Origin: Coprococcus sp.
Lineage (GTDB): Bacteria; Bacillota; Clostridia; Lachnospirales; Lachnospiraceae
Assembly (NCBI GenBank): GCA_016297495.1
Contig: JAEDGN010000025.1
Coordinates: 1-33,883, forward strand
Reading direction: 5' to 3'
Length of the DNA stretch: 33,883 nt
Part shown: positions 16,372 to 23,703 of the stretch, piece after piece
Layout: the number at the start of each line of letters is the position of its first letter
How positions within the stretch are numbered: position 1 is the first letter of the stretch
The notes under the pieces: model-generated
The model's input: the letters and a program-made list of their open reading frames with translations, nothing else
Database searches by the model: none
Told to the model about the DNA's origin: nothing
Made by a program: the position numbers and the translations under genes

Positions 16372-16956
16372 ATGAGTGAAAAGAAAATCATTGTTACAAT
16401 TGGACGTGAATTTGGCAGCGGCGGTCATGAGATTGGCAAAAAGCTGGCAGAAAAGCTTGGCGTTAATTTTTACGATAAAAATCTGATCGAAATGGCGGCC
16501 GAACACAGCGGACTGGATTTATCAGTATTGGGAGCAACTGATGAGAAGGCCCCAAGTCCTTTCGTCTCCCCATACGCACCGACGGTTTCCGATCAGCTCT
16601 ACCGTGCCCAGAGTGAGGTTATTCAGCAGCTGGCTCAGAAGGAATCCTTCGTTATTGTCGGGCGCTGTTCCAACACAATTCTGGACGAATGCGCCGATCC
16701 AATCAATGTGTTTATTTATGCACCGCTGGATGTCCGGATCAAGCGTATCATGGACCGCTATCTCATTGACTCCCCGGAGAAGGCCCGCAAAGAGATCCTT
16801 CGTACAGACAAGATCCGGCGCGGATATTACCAGTACTATTCCGAATATCGCTGGGGCGATCGTGAAGGTTATGATATCATGCTCGACAGCAGCGTACTCG
16901 GCATCGATGGTACTGTAGACCTCCTGTTTGATTTCGTACACCACAAATTCAAATAA
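16372..16956 (+). CDS. Cytidylate-kinase-like P-loop protein
   Basis: A 194-residue member of the cytidylate kinase-like family (pfam13189 type), found in Clostridia alongside a separate true Cmk. The N-terminal P-loop reads IIVTIGREFGSGG (residues about 6-18), where GSGG replaces the usual GKS/T ending, as is common in this family. Further marks are IGKKLAEKLGVNFYDKNLIEMAAE, FVIVGRCSNTIL (Walker-B-like region) and a lid-like basic stretch, IKRIMDRYLIDSPEKARKEILRTD, followed by RRGYYQYYSEYRWGD. The NMP-binding insert of true cytidylate kinases is not evident, so the substrate is uncertain. It is monocistronic and converges on the LppM-like lipoprotein gene with a long hairpin between them. 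Confidence 0.85.
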   Translation: MSEKKIIVTIGREFGSGGHEIGKKLAEKLGVNFYDKNLIEMAAEHSGLDLSVLGATDEKAPSPFVSPYAPTVSDQLYRAQSEVIQQLAQKESFVIVGRCSNTILDECADPINVFIYAPLDVRIKRIMDRYLIDSPEKARKEILRTDKIRRGYYQYYSEYRWGDREGYDIMLDSSVLGIDGTVDLLFDFVHHKFK

Positions 16957-16963
16957 AACCTCT

Positions 16964-17002
16964 AACAGGCCGTTCTGGGACAATTTCCCCGAACGGCCTG
17001 TT
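16964..17002. terminator. Hairpin between convergent genes
   Basis: AACAGGCCGTTC (16964-16975) pairs perfectly with GAACGGCCTGTT (16991-17002), extended inside by GGGA/TCCC. It fills the gap between two convergent stop codons. The T-tracts are poor on both sides, so termination efficiency is uncertain, but position and stability fit a shared terminator. Confidence 0.7.
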
Positions 17003-17006
17003 ACTG

Positions 17007-18941
17007 TTAATACACTCTGAACAGCAGCCGGATCGTCATGATGACAAAGCACACAAGCGCAATGACGCCTGCCGTCAGCATCTTCAGATTCCTGCCCTTA
17101 AATAATTCCTCTCCCGGAACATCCAGCTTTTTATTGGTAATCAGACTGACTATATGACTCAGATTCAGCAGAACCAGGATCACCAGGCAGATGATGGACA
17201 GAATCCAGATAACAAAAATGATAATTCCCTGTATATTGACCCTCTCCGCCGTTGACTTGACAGTCAGCACTTTATTATAGGTACTGCAGGTAATGGAAGC
17301 ACCGTCTGCCGCCGCATCTTCAAACATATTGCTCTCTGTAAAAGCCGCATGAAATCCCTTCGGATAAGTCAGCTTATAATGGATCCCCTTCGATATCTGG
17401 GAGCCCTTTAAAAACATGGACAGATTCAGCGTATCTTCAAAGGAGCAATGAATATTCCATGGATTTTTATGCTTTTCCGTACCTCCGATAAAGAGCGAAT
17501 CTGCCAGTTCTCCATTCTCGTCTTCCGCAGACGTTCCCAGAACACTCCGTGTCATTGTCGTCAGCTCCTCAGGCGATTCCGCTATTAAAAGGATTTTATA
17601 GGTCACGCTGCTGATAACAGCCTGCTTATCCACCGTCATCCGGCCTTCTTCCGTCCATTGCGCCGCAGCCGTATTCAGCCTTTCCTCAATACTGCTGCCG
17701 ATAAGTGCATCCGCATCTGCAGAAAGTCTGAACTCAATAGAACGTTCAATATGATGGTCACTGTGGACATCTGTGGTAATATCCACCTGTTCAATATCCA
17801 CAGCAAAACCAAGCACTGTCACCACCTCATCGCTGGAAGCAACGGTCATGGTGATCTCACAGTTATCCTGGCTGTATGCTGAAGACTCACCCCGAAGATA
17901 TCCGTAGGTACCCTTGCAGCTTTCAACTGTATATTCCGGAGACACCCTCAGGATATAGGCCATCACTGTATTCTCATCAGTAAAATCCAGAAAAAAGCTG
18001 CCGTCATAATACTGTGTGACAGACTTTTTAGCAGACAGAGATTCTGTGTCACCTTCCGTTACAACTTCAAATACTGTTTGATTGGTATGCAGCGCTTTAT
18101 TGATATTCCCGATATAGGCCTGTATATTATTGGCGTGAAAAGTCATCGTATAGGTTCGGGAATTTTCATCATCCTGATAAATCATCTCAGCACTCTCAGG
18201 CACCAGACTGTTCATAAGCGTTTCGAGCTTTGTTCCAAGAGAGGCAACGATCTTATTCCCTACCACATAGATGATTTCCGCATCTACGGACTGATCATCA
18301 TTCAGCTCGGCCGCTACGGAGATGCTGTCAAAAGCATTGGACTTAATCGTTGAGATCTGGATATTGCCATCCATTTCCAAAGTTTCGCCGTTGAATACCA
18401 CCTCTGTTGTACCAAGCTCAAAAATATCTTCCACTCCTTTTCCTTCAAGTGCCGGATATTCCTTCACCAGCGCATCCGCCAGCCAGTAAAACAGATCAAG
18501 CGACGTAAAGTTCTCTTCTATGGTATAACCATTTTTCAGCATTGACCGGGAATAATCAAAATTAATGACAGGGGTGACGGCTGTTTCACTTGTATTGCCG
18601 CTGCAGATCTTCTCTATCTTCTTCTGATATTCATTCCTGGATGCAAAATCAATATGCATCTCGATCCGGGCACTGCCATCATCATTGGCCTTTGCAATAC
18701 AATACATTTCACCCGGCGTATACTTTTTGATGACGTTCTCCAGAGCATCCGCATCTTTACCAAATGCATATTTGAAAACGGAGGCAGGTATCTCCGCTAT
18801 CATAACACGGCTGCCGTCGAAGGACGTATCCACCGTTAATGTCGTATCAATGGCAATATGACCGATATTGCCGGTACAGCCTGCCAGCATCAGTACCATC
18901 AGTATCCCGGTCAGCAAAAGTACCTTCCTGATCAATTTCAT
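17007..18941 (-). CDS. Large lipoprotein, LppM-like, with C-terminal membrane spans
   Basis: A 644-residue exported protein of unknown role. It has a lipoprotein signal peptide (MKLIRKVLLLTGILMVLMLAGC) with the acylated cysteine at residue 22. After it comes the motif HIAIDTTLTVDTSFDGSRVMIAEIP, reminiscent of the LppM domain, and repeated beta-rich stretches. Near the C-terminus are two hydrophobic spans (about 570-595 and 620-642), so both ends are membrane-attached. Start choice: ATG 18941 gives the standard lipoprotein signal, with AGGAG 11 bases upstream. ATG 18950 and GTG 18953 are closer to the ribosome binding site but add residues before a normal signal. It follows pgsA by about 50 bases in the same direction, so it could be the last gene of that operon. 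The LppM relation is tentative. Confidence 0.75.
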   Translation of the reverse strand: MKLIRKVLLLTGILMVLMLAGCTGNIGHIAIDTTLTVDTSFDGSRVMIAEIPASVFKYAFGKDADALENVIKKYTPGEMYCIAKANDDGSARIEMHIDFASRNEYQKKIEKICSGNTSETAVTPVINFDYSRSMLKNGYTIEENFTSLDLFYWLADALVKEYPALEGKGVEDIFELGTTEVVFNGETLEMDGNIQISTIKSNAFDSISVAAELNDDQSVDAEIIYVVGNKIVASLGTKLETLMNSLVPESAEMIYQDDENSRTYTMTFHANNIQAYIGNINKALHTNQTVFEVVTEGDTESLSAKKSVTQYYDGSFFLDFTDENTVMAYILRVSPEYTVESCKGTYGYLRGESSAYSQDNCEITMTVASSDEVVTVLGFAVDIEQVDITTDVHSDHHIERSIEFRLSADADALIGSSIEERLNTAAAQWTEEGRMTVDKQAVISSVTYKILLIAESPEELTTMTRSVLGTSAEDENGELADSLFIGGTEKHKNPWNIHCSFEDTLNLSMFLKGSQISKGIHYKLTYPKGFHAAFTESNMFEDAAADGASITCSTYNKVLTVKSTAERVNIQGIIIFVIWILSIICLVILVLLNLSHIVSLITNKKLDVPGEELFKGRNLKMLTAGVIALVCFVIMTIRLLFRVY

Positions 18942-18992
18942 AAACCACATCACTCCTGTTCAATACATCAGTAACTATTCCTCATCTGTCAG

Positions 18993-19538
18993 TTACATTT
19001 TCCCGGCGAGTACAGACTTATTGTGAATCAGATAATCTATCAGAGATACAATGGTCAGGATCAGTGACAGATAGATAAGAATCTGTTCAATGACATAGAC
19101 AACAGGGCCGCCAAAATTCGGAATCATGAAAATGATGGTAATCATTGTAATGGCCGTTTTATATTTGCCCCAGATGCCGGCTGCAATAACCAGACCACCC
19201 TCGGCAGCCACCAGTCGGAAACCGCTGATGATGAATTCTCTTGCAATAATGATCAGCACCACCCAGGTCGGCATTCTGTGCATATCCACAAAACAGATCA
19301 GCGCCGAGCACACAAGCAGCTTATCCGCCAGCGGATCCATAAATTTACCAAAATTAGTAATCAGATTGTACTTCCTGGCGATTTTACCATCCAGCATATC
19401 CGTCAGGCTTGCCACGATAAATATAATAAGAGCGATATAGGGTGAAAAAGAACCTATATACTCCGCACCCAGCAGAAAAATTACAAAAAACGGAATCAGT
19501 ATAACTCTTAATACAGTCAGTTTATTCGGTAAATTCAT
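18993..19538 (-). CDS. pgsA: CDP-diacylglycerol-glycerol-3-phosphate 3-phosphatidyltransferase
   Basis: PgsA makes phosphatidylglycerophosphate, the committed step to phosphatidylglycerol. The 181-residue membrane protein contains the complete CDP-alcohol phosphotransferase motif DG-x2-AR-x8-G-x3-D-x3-D: Asp50, Gly51, Ala54, Arg55, Gly64, Asp68 and Asp72. Around it are about five hydrophobic segments. The N-terminus MNLPNKLTVLRVILIP is typical. The start ATG 19538 lies inside the end of rimO (17-base overlap), with GGGAG nine bases upstream, so translation is probably coupled. The rimO-pgsA order is frequent in Firmicutes. Assignment is firm. Confidence 0.96.
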   Translation of the reverse strand: MNLPNKLTVLRVILIPFFVIFLLGAEYIGSFSPYIALIIFIVASLTDMLDGKIARKYNLITNFGKFMDPLADKLLVCSALICFVDMHRMPTWVVLIIIAREFIISGFRLVAAEGGLVIAAGIWGKYKTAITMITIIFMIPNFGGPVVYVIEQILIYLSLILTIVSLIDYLIHNKSVLAGKM

Positions 19539-20877
19539 AGATCACATCTCCCACTAAATCATAATCCTGAGCATCGGTAATCTGCACCCTTACAATATCA
19601 CCGGACATCATTTCTTCTTCTGCATTGATAAAAACATATCCATCCACATCCGGCGCATCCCGGTAGGTACGTCCTATATAGATATCCTCCTCAGGCAGAC
19701 GTCCTTCCACGAGAACATCCACGATCCTGCCGATCATCTCATCGGATTTTTCAAAAGCAATCTCCTGCTGTGCCATCATCAAAGCATCTCTGCGTTCCTC
19801 CTTCACAGATTCATCAATCTGATCCGGCATCTCTGCCGCTGCCGTTCCTTCCTCCTCAGAATAGGTAAATACACCTAGACGATCGAATCGCATATCTTTG
19901 ACAAAGTTCAGCAATTCCTCATGATCTGCCTCCGTTTCCCCCGGGAAACCGGCGATCAGCGTCGTTCTAAGGGCAATATCAGGAATTTCTTCCCAAAGTC
20001 TTCCGATGATGGCCTTCAGCTCTGCCTTCGTTGTCCGGCGGCCCATGCGCTTCAGAATCCTGTCACAGCCATGCTGAATCGGCAGATCCAGATAATGACA
20101 GATCTTTGGTTCTTCCTTAATCACCTGAATCAGTTCATCTGTAATCTCTTCCGGATAACAATATAATATACGAATCCAGGAAATTCCCTCAATCCGGCAC
20201 AATTTTTTTAATAATTCCGGCAGCATTTTCCTGCCATAGAGATCCACCCCATAAACAGTGGTCTCCTGGGCCACGATATTCAGCTCCTTCACACCCTGCT
20301 CTGCCAGCATCTCTGCCTGTCTGATCAGGTATTCCATGGAATAGCTTCTGTAGGAGCCTCTCAGCTTCGGAATAATACAATAAGTACAGTGCTTGTCACA
20401 GCCCTCTGCAATCTTCAGATAACTGCTGTAACCACCCGTCGTCACAGTCCTCCGGACATCCACCTCCGGCATGGCCTGCAGATCATCAAACTGCTGCACT
20501 CTCTGTCCCTGCAGCACTTCATCCACCACTTCCGCAATATGCTGGTAGCTGGTGGTGCCAATGACAGCATCTACTTCTTCTATCTCTGTCAATATCTCTT
20601 CTTTATAACGCTCAGCCATACAGCCGGTCACAATAAGCGCCTTGCACCGGCAGCTGTGCTTCATTTCAGCCATCTCCAGAATGGTCTGGATACTCTCCTC
20701 CTTGGCATCGTGGATAAAGCTGCATGTATTGACGACGATGACATCCGCCTCCATCTCATCATCCACCAGCAAAAAGCCGTGTTCTCTCAGAATCCCAAGC
20801 ATCACTTCTGAATCCACCAGGTTCTTGTCACAGCCGAGGGAAACAAAAAATATGGTCAGATTATTCCTGTTCTCCAT
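19522..20877 (-). CDS. rimO: Ribosomal protein S12 methylthiotransferase
   Basis: RimO adds a methylthio group to Asp88 of ribosomal protein S12 using two iron-sulfur clusters and SAM. The 451-residue protein has the three cluster-binding cysteines of the N-terminal UPF0004 domain (Cys16 in FVSLGCDKNLVDSE, Cys52 in VVNTCSF, Cys86 in VTGCMAER). The radical-SAM CX3CX2C is EGCDKHCTYC (about 160, 164 and 167), followed by KLRGSYRSYSMEYL. A C-terminal TRAM domain (about 380-450) ends the protein. SLGCDKNLVDSE and the GSYRS context distinguish RimO from MiaB. The ribosome binding site GAGG is six bases before the ATG. The gene starts three bases after the folD stop and overlaps pgsA. Confidence 0.96.
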   Translation of the reverse strand: MENRNNLTIFFVSLGCDKNLVDSEVMLGILREHGFLLVDDEMEADVIVVNTCSFIHDAKEESIQTILEMAEMKHSCRCKALIVTGCMAERYKEEILTEIEEVDAVIGTTSYQHIAEVVDEVLQGQRVQQFDDLQAMPEVDVRRTVTTGGYSSYLKIAEGCDKHCTYCIIPKLRGSYRSYSMEYLIRQAEMLAEQGVKELNIVAQETTVYGVDLYGRKMLPELLKKLCRIEGISWIRILYCYPEEITDELIQVIKEEPKICHYLDLPIQHGCDRILKRMGRRTTKAELKAIIGRLWEEIPDIALRTTLIAGFPGETEADHEELLNFVKDMRFDRLGVFTYSEEEGTAAAEMPDQIDESVKEERRDALMMAQQEIAFEKSDEMIGRIVDVLVEGRLPEEDIYIGRTYRDAPDVDGYVFINAEEEMMSGDIVRVQITDAQDYDLVGDVIYEFTE

Positions 20878-20880
20878 GCC

Positions 20881-21735
20881 CTACCTCTCTGCCTTCTGAA
20901 GCCGGACAGCTTCCACACAATTATACATCAGCATGGCGATGGTCATCGGCCCAACACCGCCCGGAACAGGCGTAATGGCACTGACAATATCCATGACATC
21001 TTCTCTGTCCACATCGCCGCAGAGCTTATTGTTCTCATCACGATGAATACCCACATCGATCACAACAGCACCTTCCCTGACATATTCACGATTGAAAAAC
21101 TTCGGCTTGCCAATAGCAGCCACAAGGATATCTGCCCTTTTGCAGACTTCCTTCAGATCCTTTGTATGGGAGTGACAGACCGTCACCGTACCGTTCTCAC
21201 GGAGGAGCAGAATAGCCATCGGCTTGCCCACGATATTGCTCCGGCCCACAACAACGCATTCTTTGCCATCCACATCAATACCGCTCCTTTTCAGAAGCTG
21301 AATGATCCCGGCAGGCGTGCAGGATACAAAACCATCTTCACCCGTTACAAGAGCGCCCACATTCTGCGGATGGAAACCGTCCACATCCTTCAGAGGTGTA
21401 ATGGCCTCGATCACATGCTTCTCATTGATCTGAGCCGGCAAAGGAAGCTGTACAAGAATACCGTTGACATCTCTTCTTCTGTTCAATTGATCGATCAGAG
21501 CCAGCAGCTCGATCTCACTTGTATCCTCCGGAAGCTCATAGGCCAGCGATTCTATACCGATATAGGCACAGGCCTTCTTCTTATTGCCAACATAAACTGA
21601 TGACGCCGGGTCATTGCCCACCTGAATCACAGCCAGCTTGACTTCTGTTCCTTCTGATTTTAACTTTGCAACTTCGATCTTCAATTCATCCTTAATCTGG
21701 GCAGAGATCTTCTTCCCGTCAATTAAAAATGCCAT
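20881..21735 (-). CDS. folD: Bifunctional methylenetetrahydrofolate dehydrogenase/cyclohydrolase
   Basis: FolD interconverts 5,10-methylene-, methenyl- and 10-formyl-tetrahydrofolate. The 284-residue product has the substrate-site motif YVGNKKKAC, with the catalytic Tyr48 and Lys52, then VQLPLPAQINEKHVIEAITPLKDVDGF, the NADP-site GRSNIVGKPMA and the final TPVPGGVGPMTIAMLM. The start is ATG 21735 (MAFLIDGKKIS), the usual family N-terminus, with AGGAGG 11 bases upstream. The earlier in-frame ATG at 21765 would place the ribosome binding site inside the gene. It lies downstream of fhs, separated by a strong hairpin terminator, and directly ahead of rimO. Fhs and FolD act in consecutive steps. 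Confidence 0.96.
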   Translation of the reverse strand: MAFLIDGKKISAQIKDELKIEVAKLKSEGTEVKLAVIQVGNDPASSVYVGNKKKACAYIGIESLAYELPEDTSEIELLALIDQLNRRRDVNGILVQLPLPAQINEKHVIEAITPLKDVDGFHPQNVGALVTGEDGFVSCTPAGIIQLLKRSGIDVDGKECVVVGRSNIVGKPMAILLLRENGTVTVCHSHTKDLKEVCKRADILVAAIGKPKFFNREYVREGAVVIDVGIHRDENNKLCGDVDREDVMDIVSAITPVPGGVGPMTIAMLMYNCVEAVRLQKAER

Positions 21736-21780
21736 ATTATCAATTACCTCCTGAATTCCATTCACTTATCTCATTAACAT

Positions 21781-21843
21781 AAAAAGGGGTACCGCAGAAA
21801 CCCGGGCAGTGGTATTCTGCCCCGGTTTCGCAATATCCCCTTT
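21781..21843 (-). terminator. Terminator or attenuator between fhs and folD
   Basis: A long interrupted stem on the minus strand: GGGG, then GCGAAACC-GGGCAG, a ten-base loop, CTGCCC-GGTTTC and CCCC, followed by TTTTTATG. It lies about 65 bases after the fhs stop and 45 before the folD start. As the two genes are functionally linked, partial termination is plausible. Confidence 0.8.
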
Positions 21844-21909
21844 ACTATAACACATCTAAAATCACTATACAAGCAGTCAGCTTTCTCAAACCGCCCGACC
21901 TTTCAGTTT

Positions 21910-23580
21910 TTAAAACAGGCCGGTTATTCTGCCTTCTGCGTTGACATCAATGCCTTCTGCAGCCGGCTTTTTCGGAAGGCCCGGCATGGTCATGATGGCT
22001 CCGGTGATGGCTACTACGAAGCCTGCGCCGGCAGATACATATACTTCACGGATATTCACATTGAAATCCTTCGGTCTTCCCAGAAGCTTCGGATCATCAG
22101 ACAGAGAGTACTGATTCTTGGCCATGCAGACCGGCATATTGCCGAAACCAAGATCAGTAATGGTCTTGAGAGCCTTTTCTGCAGCCGGTGAATAGCTGAC
22201 AGATGCAGCGCCATAGATCTCCTTTGCAACGGTTTCAATCTTTTCCTTCAGTGACAGCTCATCCTCATAAAGGACTTTGAAATGACTCTCCTTCTTCTCC
22301 AGAGTCTCAAGAACCTTGCCTGCCAGTTCAAGGCCGCCCTTGCCGCCCTTCTCCCAAACTTCGGAGAGTGCAAACTCACAGCCTCTTTCCTCACAGAAAT
22401 TCTTGACAAAGGCAATCTCTTCTTCGGAATCTGACACAAACGCATTCAGTGTTACAACAATCGGAACACCATATTTCTGCAGGTTCTCAATATGCTTCTC
22501 AAGGTTTACAATACCCTTGGCCAGAGCATCCAGATTCGGAATGCCTGTCTCGGCCTTCGGTACACCGCCGTTATATTTCAGTGCACGCACTGTGGCAACC
22601 AGAACAACCGCATCCGGCTTCAGGCCTGCCATACGGCACTTGATATCAAAGAACTTCTCAGCACCGAGATCCGCACCGAAACCTGCCTCTGTAACAACAA
22701 TATCAGCCATCTTAAGCGCCAGCTTGGTCGCACGGACGCTGTTGCATCCATGGGCAATATTGGCAAATGGTCCGCCGTGAACGATGGCCGGTGTATGCTC
22801 CAGTGTCTGGATCAGATTCGGCTTGATCGCATCCTTCAGAAGTGCAGCCATGGCACCGACAGCATTCAGATCGCCGGCTGTAACAGGCGCACCTGCACGA
22901 TTATAGGCAACAATAATTCTTGCCAGACGGCGCTTCAGATCTTCCATATCATCTGCAAGGCAGAGAATAGCCATAATCTCGGACGCAACCGTAATCACAA
23001 AATGGTCTTCACGAACAAAGCCATCCATCTTGGTTCCAAGACCGACAACAATATTTCTGAGAACACGGTCATTCATATCAAGACAGCGCTTCCATACGAT
23101 CTGTCTTGTATCAATATCCAGCGCATTGCCCTGCTGAATATGGTTGTCCAGCATAGCTGCCAGCAGATTGTTGGCAGATGTGATGGCATGGAAATCTCCT
23201 GTAAAATGCAGGTTCAGATCCTCCATCGGAACAACCTGCGCATAACCGCCGCCTGCAGCACCGCCCTTAATACCGAAGCACGGACCAAGGGATGGCTCTC
23301 TCAGAGCGATGACAGCCTTCTTGCCCATCTCTCCGAAAGCTTCACCAAGACCTACAGTTGTTGTTGTCTTGCCTTCTCCTGCAGGAGTAGGATTGATCGC
23401 CGTCACAAGGACAAGCTTGCCATCCGGGTTGGACTGCACCTTTTTCAAATATTCATCGGAAAACTTTGCCTTATATTTTCCGTAAAATTCCAGATCATCT
23501 TCCTCAACACCAATCTTCTTTGCCACATCTCTGATGTGCAGCATTTCCGCTTCCTGAGCGATTTCAATATCTGTCTTCAT
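21910..23580 (-). CDS. fhs: Formate-tetrahydrofolate ligase
   Basis: Fhs activates formate with ATP to 10-formyltetrahydrofolate. The 556-residue length is that of the family. The P-loop is TPAGEGKTTTTVGL (about residues 65-78). Other signatures are LREPSLGPCFGIKGGAAGGGYAQVVPMEDLNLHFTGD (recognisable by the CFGIKGGAAGGG core), the VGLGTKMDGF stretch, VTEAGFGADLGAEKFFDIKCR and PGLPKKPAAEGIDVN at the end. The start ATG 23580 has AGGAGG eight bases upstream. It is transcribed with or after ftsK, with about 120 A+T-rich bases between them. In anaerobic Clostridia it is the entry point of the one-carbon branch and, in acetogens, of the methyl branch of the Wood-Ljungdahl pathway. Nothing here shows acetogenesis. 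Confidence 0.98.
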   Translation of the reverse strand: MKTDIEIAQEAEMLHIRDVAKKIGVEEDDLEFYGKYKAKFSDEYLKKVQSNPDGKLVLVTAINPTPAGEGKTTTTVGLGEAFGEMGKKAVIALREPSLGPCFGIKGGAAGGGYAQVVPMEDLNLHFTGDFHAITSANNLLAAMLDNHIQQGNALDIDTRQIVWKRCLDMNDRVLRNIVVGLGTKMDGFVREDHFVITVASEIMAILCLADDMEDLKRRLARIIVAYNRAGAPVTAGDLNAVGAMAALLKDAIKPNLIQTLEHTPAIVHGGPFANIAHGCNSVRATKLALKMADIVVTEAGFGADLGAEKFFDIKCRMAGLKPDAVVLVATVRALKYNGGVPKAETGIPNLDALAKGIVNLEKHIENLQKYGVPIVVTLNAFVSDSEEEIAFVKNFCEERGCEFALSEVWEKGGKGGLELAGKVLETLEKKESHFKVLYEDELSLKEKIETVAKEIYGAASVSYSPAAEKALKTITDLGFGNMPVCMAKNQYSLSDDPKLLGRPKDFNVNIREVYVSAGAGFVVAITGAIMTMPGLPKKPAAEGIDVNAEGRITGLF

Positions 23581-23703
23581 TGTATTTACCTCCTGCCTGA
23601 AAAAACAGTCATTTTGTATGAATAAAGTACCTATCTCGATAGTACCACGCTTTTAATAATAAGTATATTTAAAATTCCTTATACTTTATATTAGCGTCAC
23701 TTC

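Noticed and set aside
22492..23625. 377-residue plus-strand open frame opposite fhs
   Set aside because: A shadow of the fhs coding frame; no ribosome binding site, no recognisable domain, and Fhs is unmistakable on the other strand.
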